Part shown: positions 60,949-64,000 of the stretch, piece after piece
Numbering within the stretch: position 1 is the stretch's first letter
Layout of the letters: each line of letters begins with the position of its first letter
Source: Acidovorax sp. MR-S7
Lineage (GTDB): Bacteria; Pseudomonadota; Gammaproteobacteria; Burkholderiales; Burkholderiaceae_C
NCBI RefSeq assembly: GCF_000400995.2
Contig: NZ_DF238999.1
Coordinates: 1 to 64,000 of the forward strand
Reading direction: 5' to 3'
DNA: 64,000 nucleotides
Position numbers and translations under genes: made by a program
Notes under the pieces: model-generated
Databases searched by the model: none
Told to the model about the DNA's origin: nothing
What the model saw: only the letters and a program-made list of their open reading frames with translations

Positions 60949-61818
60949 TCAAGCGGCAGATTTGCGCTGCGCCGCCAACCAGCGTTGTTCGAACTGCATC
61001 GGACTGAGGTAGCCCAGCGCCGAATGTAGCCGCGAGTGGTTGTAGAAGGCGATCCAGTCCATGACCGCCTGCCTTGCGTGCTGGCGCGTGGCAAACCGCT
61101 GGCCGTGCACGCAGGCCGTCTTCAACCGTCCCCACAGGCTTTCAGTGGGGGCGTTGTCCCAGCAATTGCCCTTGCGTGACATCGAACTGCGCACACCCCA
61201 GGCCGTCAAAGTGTCCTGGAAGTCCTGGCTGCAATACTGGCTGCCCCTGTCGCTGTGAAAGATCAGGCCCGCGGCCGGTCTGCGCCGAAAGCAGGCCATC
61301 AGCAAGGCGTCCTTGACCAACGAAGTCTGCATGTGTGCCTGCAGGCTCCAGCCCACCACCTGGCGGCTGTGCAGGTCCAGCACGGCGGCCAGGTACAGCC
61401 AGCCCTCGTCGGTGGAGATGTACGTGATATCCCCGCTCCACACCACGTTGGGCGCTGCCGGGGTGAACCGGCGCTGCACTAGATCGGTCGCCACCGGCAG
61501 GCGGTGCGCGCTATCGGTGGTCACCACGAATTTGCGTTTGCCCTTGGCCCGAATGCCATGGCGTTGCATCAGCCGGCGCACCCGCTCCTTGCCCACACGC
61601 AGGCCGCGGGCCAGCAACTCACGGTGCATGCGCGGCCAGCCATACTCGCCGCGCAACTGCTCATGGATGGCTCGGATGTGAACCAGCAAGGCGTCGTCGC
61701 TATGCCGCCTGCGCCCACCGTGCTGGGTGTCGCGCGTCGAGGCATCCCAGCGGAAAAACCCGCTGGCGCTGACCTGCAGCACCTGGCACATCAATGTGAT
61801 CGGCCAGCGCCCCTTCAT
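60949..61818 (-). CDS. IS3-family transposase OrfB (DDE integrase domain)
   Basis: A 289-residue IS3-type OrfB: helical start (LMCQVLQVSASGFFRW), HTH-like region, then the DDE core with DITYISTDEGWLYLAAVLDLHSRQVVGWSL, FHSDRGSQYCSQDF and the glutamate in WDNAPTESLWGRLKTACV. The C-terminus matches (YLSPMQFEQRWLAAQ). The frame is complete, but the upstream orfA is split by IS30, so a normal OrfAB fusion cannot form. Confidence 0.92.
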   Translation of the reverse strand: MKGRWPITLMCQVLQVSASGFFRWDASTRDTQHGGRRRHSDDALLVHIRAIHEQLRGEYGWPRMHRELLARGLRVGKERVRRLMQRHGIRAKGKRKFVVTTDSAHRLPVATDLVQRRFTPAAPNVVWSGDITYISTDEGWLYLAAVLDLHSRQVVGWSLQAHMQTSLVKDALLMACFRRRPAAGLIFHSDRGSQYCSQDFQDTLTAWGVRSSMSRKGNCWDNAPTESLWGRLKTACVHGQRFATRQHARQAVMDWIAFYNHSRLHSALGYLSPMQFEQRWLAAQRKSAA

Positions 61819-61869
61819 CGAGAAAATCCAGGCGTACCTTGCAGCACGTCCTGCGCAAAGTACGCCGCC

Positions 61870-63095
61870 TTGGATTCAACCGGTCGCTGCAACGGCTCGC
61901 TGGAGTCTACTTGCAGGCGTTTCGTAGTTCAGCGTCTTTCGAGGCCTCGTGTTCAAACGCATGGCGATCGGGTCCAGATCTGCCTGGCTGTAGATCGATA
62001 GATCCGCACCCTTGGGCAGGTACTGACGCACCAGCCCGTTGGTGTTCTCATTCGTTCCGCGCTGCCATGGGCTTCGCGGATCGCAGAAGAACACATCGAC
62101 GTCTGTTGCCATGGAGAACGTTCGATGCTGAGCCAACTCCATGCCCCGATCCCAGGTGAGGGACTTCATCAGCCCTTCTGGCAGTCGCTTGACCTCACGC
62201 GTGAGGGCCTGCACCACACTGGCCGTATCCTTGCCATCGACCTGTACCAGCAGGGCGAAACGCGAGTGACGCTCCACCAGCGTGGCAATGTGGCTGTTCT
62301 TTGCGCCGCTGACCAAGTCACCTTCCCAGTGGCCAGGAAGCGCGCGATCCTCAATCTGAGCCGGTCGTTCACGGATGGACACCGCATCCGTGATTTGACC
62401 GCGAGGCGAATCTTTGGCCAATCCGGCGCGAGCACGGCGCATAGAGCGGCGTGTGCGCAGATGCGCCATCAGTTCCTTCTTCAACACGCCACGTGCCTGC
62501 ACGAACAGGCTGCGATAGATCGTTTCGTGCGAAACCTGCATGGACTCACTTCCTGGGTGTTCCCGCCGCAGCCATCCAGCGATTTGCTGCGGCGACCACT
62601 GTAGCGCGAGCTTGCAGGCGACCAATTGAGCCAACTCGGGATTCAGCGCCAGGGCGCACTGCTTGGGCCGACGCGCCATCTCCCAGGCACGCTCGTCGGC
62701 CGGCACTGCTCGGTAGCGCGACATACCGCCGTTTCGTGCGATTTCCCTACTTACTGTCGAAGGCGAGCGACCGATCTCGGCTGCGATCTGCCTGCATGAG
62801 CAGCCAGCTGCCAGCCCTCGCGATATGTGCTCGCGCTCGGGCATCGTCAAGGCACCCGGTGCTCGCTTACGCTCTGGGCGATAGATGCCGCCGCCCAGCG
62901 CCAGCACTCCGTGAATCGAGCCGGGATGCTTGCACAGCGCCCGACCGATGTCGCTGATCGAATCACCGGCCTTCCACCGCTCCCACAACTCCCGCCTTTG
63001 GGCATCCGTCAGCCCAGGGCGCCCCAATCTCGCCATGAATTTCCACCTCGCTGCGTCCTTGTATCAAAGGTGTTGCAGCCACCGGTTGAATCCAA
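61870..63095 (-). mobile_element. IS30-family insertion sequence inside the IS3 element
   Basis: Both ends carry TTGGATTCAACCGGT followed by (C/G)GCTGCAAC as inverted copies (left 61870, right ending 63095). One IS30 transposase gene lies between. It split the IS3 orfA gene: the left flank holds the end of orfA (KAAYFAQDVLQGTPGFS), the right flank the rest. The exact target duplication was not resolved, because the flanking GCCG bases can be assigned in several ways. Confidence 0.82.
61876..63036 (-). CDS. IS30-family transposase
   Basis: A 386-residue transposase: N-terminal HTHs (DAQRRELWERWKAGDSISDIGRAL, CSCRQIAAEIGRSPSTVSREIARNGG), then the DDE domain with LPGHWEGDLVSGAKNSHIATLVERHSRF, SLTWDRGMELAQHRTFS and PWQRGTNENTNGLVRQYLPKG. 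The frame is complete and may be active. This is the youngest layer of the right-hand nest. Confidence 0.93.
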   Translation of the reverse strand: MARLGRPGLTDAQRRELWERWKAGDSISDIGRALCKHPGSIHGVLALGGGIYRPERKRAPGALTMPEREHISRGLAAGCSCRQIAAEIGRSPSTVSREIARNGGMSRYRAVPADERAWEMARRPKQCALALNPELAQLVACKLALQWSPQQIAGWLRREHPGSESMQVSHETIYRSLFVQARGVLKKELMAHLRTRRSMRRARAGLAKDSPRGQITDAVSIRERPAQIEDRALPGHWEGDLVSGAKNSHIATLVERHSRFALLVQVDGKDTASVVQALTREVKRLPEGLMKSLTWDRGMELAQHRTFSMATDVDVFFCDPRSPWQRGTNENTNGLVRQYLPKGADLSIYSQADLDPIAMRLNTRPRKTLNYETPASRLQRAVAATG

Positions 63096-63401
63096 GACGG
63101 CTTTTTTTGCGATGTCGCGCTCCATCGTCAGCCGCGCCACCTGCGCTCTCAAGCGGGCAATCTCCGCCTGCTCGGGCGTGACCGCCGGCGTAGTGGCCTT
63201 GCCTTCGCCCGCCACTGCCAACTGACCCTTCGCATCGGCCCGAACCCAGTTCGTCAGGCTCGCCTTGGGCATACCCAGCGTCGCGGCCACGGCAGACGCG
63301 GCGCGTCCGGCCTTGACCTGCCGCACAGCCTCCTGCTTGAACTCCTGCGTGTACTTCGCTCTCGTTTGCTTCTCGTTCAATTCTTGCTCCCGTCCCGGCA
63401 T
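63096..63401 (-). pseudogene. IS3-family OrfA, cut by the IS30 insertion
   Basis: The frame begins MPGREQELNEKQTRAKYTQEFKQEAV, with the OrfA HTH (AASAVAATLGMPKASLTNWVRADAKG) and the leucine-zipper region (QAEIARLRAQVARLTMERDIAKKA). It enters IS30 sequence directly after AKKA. The lost tail (AAYFAQDVLQGTPGFS) is at about 61815-61869. Confidence 0.85.
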
Positions 63402-63450
63402 TCTCCGGGGCTGGGGCTATGCACTCCAGGGAACGGGGGCAACCTCAGAC

Positions 63451-63879
63451 ACACTCGGGCTACTGCTGGCTGTCACGGTGACTGCCGCCAGCGTGCAGGA
63501 CCGCGATGGCGCTGCCGAGGTCGTTGCTCAGGCGTGCCGCAAGGCGCCCACGATCGAGAGGCTTTACACCGACGGGGCCCACGGCGGGCAATGCGCCCGA
63601 GCCATCGAGCAGACCCATGGCATCCGGGTCGAGGTCGTGCGCCGGCCCGGCAACCGCTCGACCGGCACCCTGCACGATCCGCAACGCTCGCTCTGGCAGG
63701 AGCCCGCTCGAGGCTTCGTTATCTTGCCCAAGCGCTGGGTCGTCGAGCGAACACACGCCTGGAACGAGCGCTGGCGTCGCATGGTCATGCACCACGACCG
63801 CAAGACATCAACCTCTGCTGCCTGGGTCTGGCTCGCTGAGGCGCGTATCCTGCTCAGCAGGATCGCTCTCGACAGTTGA
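63451..63879 (+). pseudogene. C-terminal part of the outer IS5-family transposase
   Basis: Continues the frame of 60175-60909 after the GAC duplication: TLGLLLAVTVTAASVQDRDGA, then RLYTDGAHGGQCARAI with the second catalytic aspartate, and RWVVERTHAWNERWRRMVMHHDR with the catalytic glutamate. It ends just before the right terminal repeat. The gene was intact before the IS3 insertion. Confidence 0.82.
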
Positions 63880-63898
63880 TTTCGTCTACACCCTCTTA

Positions 63899-64000
63899 GA
63901 GCGACTAACAAAACCTTGTCATCGCCCAGTCCACATCATGCGTTTGATGTCGCATGGGGCAAAACAAGAACAGGGAAATCAGCGCGGCGCTCTACAAGAA
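63899..64000 (+). other. Start of an unidentified element or gene at the window edge
   Basis: The last 102 bp begin GAGCGACTAACAAAACC, a pattern that often ends IS elements. A frame from ATG 63954 (MGQNKNREISAALYK) runs off the edge. It could be a transposase start, but 15 residues are too few to tell. Confidence 0.3.

Larger units (their letters stand above)
60910..63447 (-). mobile_element. IS3-family insertion sequence with GAC duplication, itself interrupted by IS30
   Basis: The ends are imperfect inverted repeats: left TGAAGTTGCCCC..., right (reverse complement) TGAGGTTGCCCC..., both followed by GGAGTGC(G/A)TAGCCC. GAC is duplicated at 60907-60909 and 63448-63450, a 3-bp duplication as usual for IS3 elements. 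Removing it rejoins the outer transposase in frame (VVD then TLGLLL). orfA and orfB are on the minus strand, separated by an IS30-family element. Confidence 0.88.
60114..63895 (+). mobile_element. IS5-family insertion sequence with perfect 23-bp terminal repeats and TTA duplication
   Basis: The ends are exact inverted copies over 23 bp (left 60114-60136, beginning GAGGGTGTAGACGAAATCAA; right 63873-63895). TTA is duplicated at 60111-60113 and 63896-63898. The plus-strand transposase is split into 60175-60909 and 63451-63879 by an IS3-family element. Without the inner insertions it would be about 1.24 kb. Confidence 0.88.

Noticed and set aside
1-64000. CRISPR array, tRNA or rRNA genes, riboswitches
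   Set aside because: No regular repeat-spacer pattern, cloverleaf or rRNA sequence was noticed; a covariance-model scan would be needed to exclude small RNAs.

Overview
The window looks like part of an integrative and conjugative element (ICE) from a betaproteobacterium, most likely order Burkholderiales. The Burkholderiales call rests on several Bug-type tripartite-tricarboxylate (TTT) receptors, many CaiB/BaiF CoA-transferases, LysR/IclR regulators and generally high GC. The ICE call rests on a nearly complete set of mating-pair genes of the PFGI-1/ICEclc (MPF-G) type: RAQPRD, TIGR03758, 03745, 03750, 03746, 03749, 03752, 03751, the TIGR03744 ATPase, TIGR03757, 03756, 03755 and TraG-N. A MobH relaxase, a PrlF-YhaV toxin-antitoxin pair, DUF3742 and RadC belong to the same backbone. 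No integrase, att site, coupling protein, tRNA or rRNA gene was seen.

Layout. (1) 1-7.7 kb: an operon of CoA-transferase, acyl-CoA-dehydrogenase-like desulfinase and Bug receptor, then a YeiH-type exporter, a thioesterase and a LysR regulator. (2) 7.9-11.3 kb: a nest of mobile DNA, a group II intron inside an IS5-family element inside an IS66 tnpA remnant. (3) 11.5-18.8 kb: a Bug receptor, an AhpD-like protein, and a LysR-controlled mmsA / 3-hydroxyisobutyryl-CoA hydrolase / mmsB / enoyl-CoA hydratase cluster. (4) 18.9-31.7 kb: a Crp-like regulator and a 12-gene minus-strand run with two thiol dioxygenases, a second YeiH exporter, three CaiB/BaiF proteins, two crotonases, two Bug receptors, a quinone-reductase-like protein and an AhpD-like protein, with a divergent IclR regulator. 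(5) 31.7-35.7 kb: ICE backbone (relaxase, toxin-antitoxin, DUF3742, DUF599). (6) 35.8-40.9 kb: a second IclR / CaiB / racemase-like / Bug module plus a nitroreductase. (7) 40.9-59.7 kb: ICE transfer genes, interrupted at 45.8-50.3 kb by a sigma/anti-sigma/AcfC-like cargo. (8) 59.9-63.9 kb: a second nest, IS30 inside IS3 inside an IS5-family element, which has landed in a small gene.

How the genes may work together. The protein at 1629-2828 has Arg84 and Gln246 and no catalytic glutamate, the features known to me for 3-sulfinopropionyl-CoA desulfinase (Acd of Advenella mimigardefordensis). With the neighbouring family III CoA-transferase, a 3-mercaptopropionate-dioxygenase-like protein (24769-25341), a second thiol dioxygenase and two putative sulfite/sulfate exporters, this suggests a mobile pathway for organosulfur acids: uptake by Bug receptors, CoA activation and cleavage of thioethers, thiol to sulfinate, sulfinate to sulfinyl-CoA, desulfination, and sulfite export. 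The mms genes would oxidise a C3/C4 hydroxy acid left after C-S cleavage. The enzyme families are well supported; the joint substrate is an inference.
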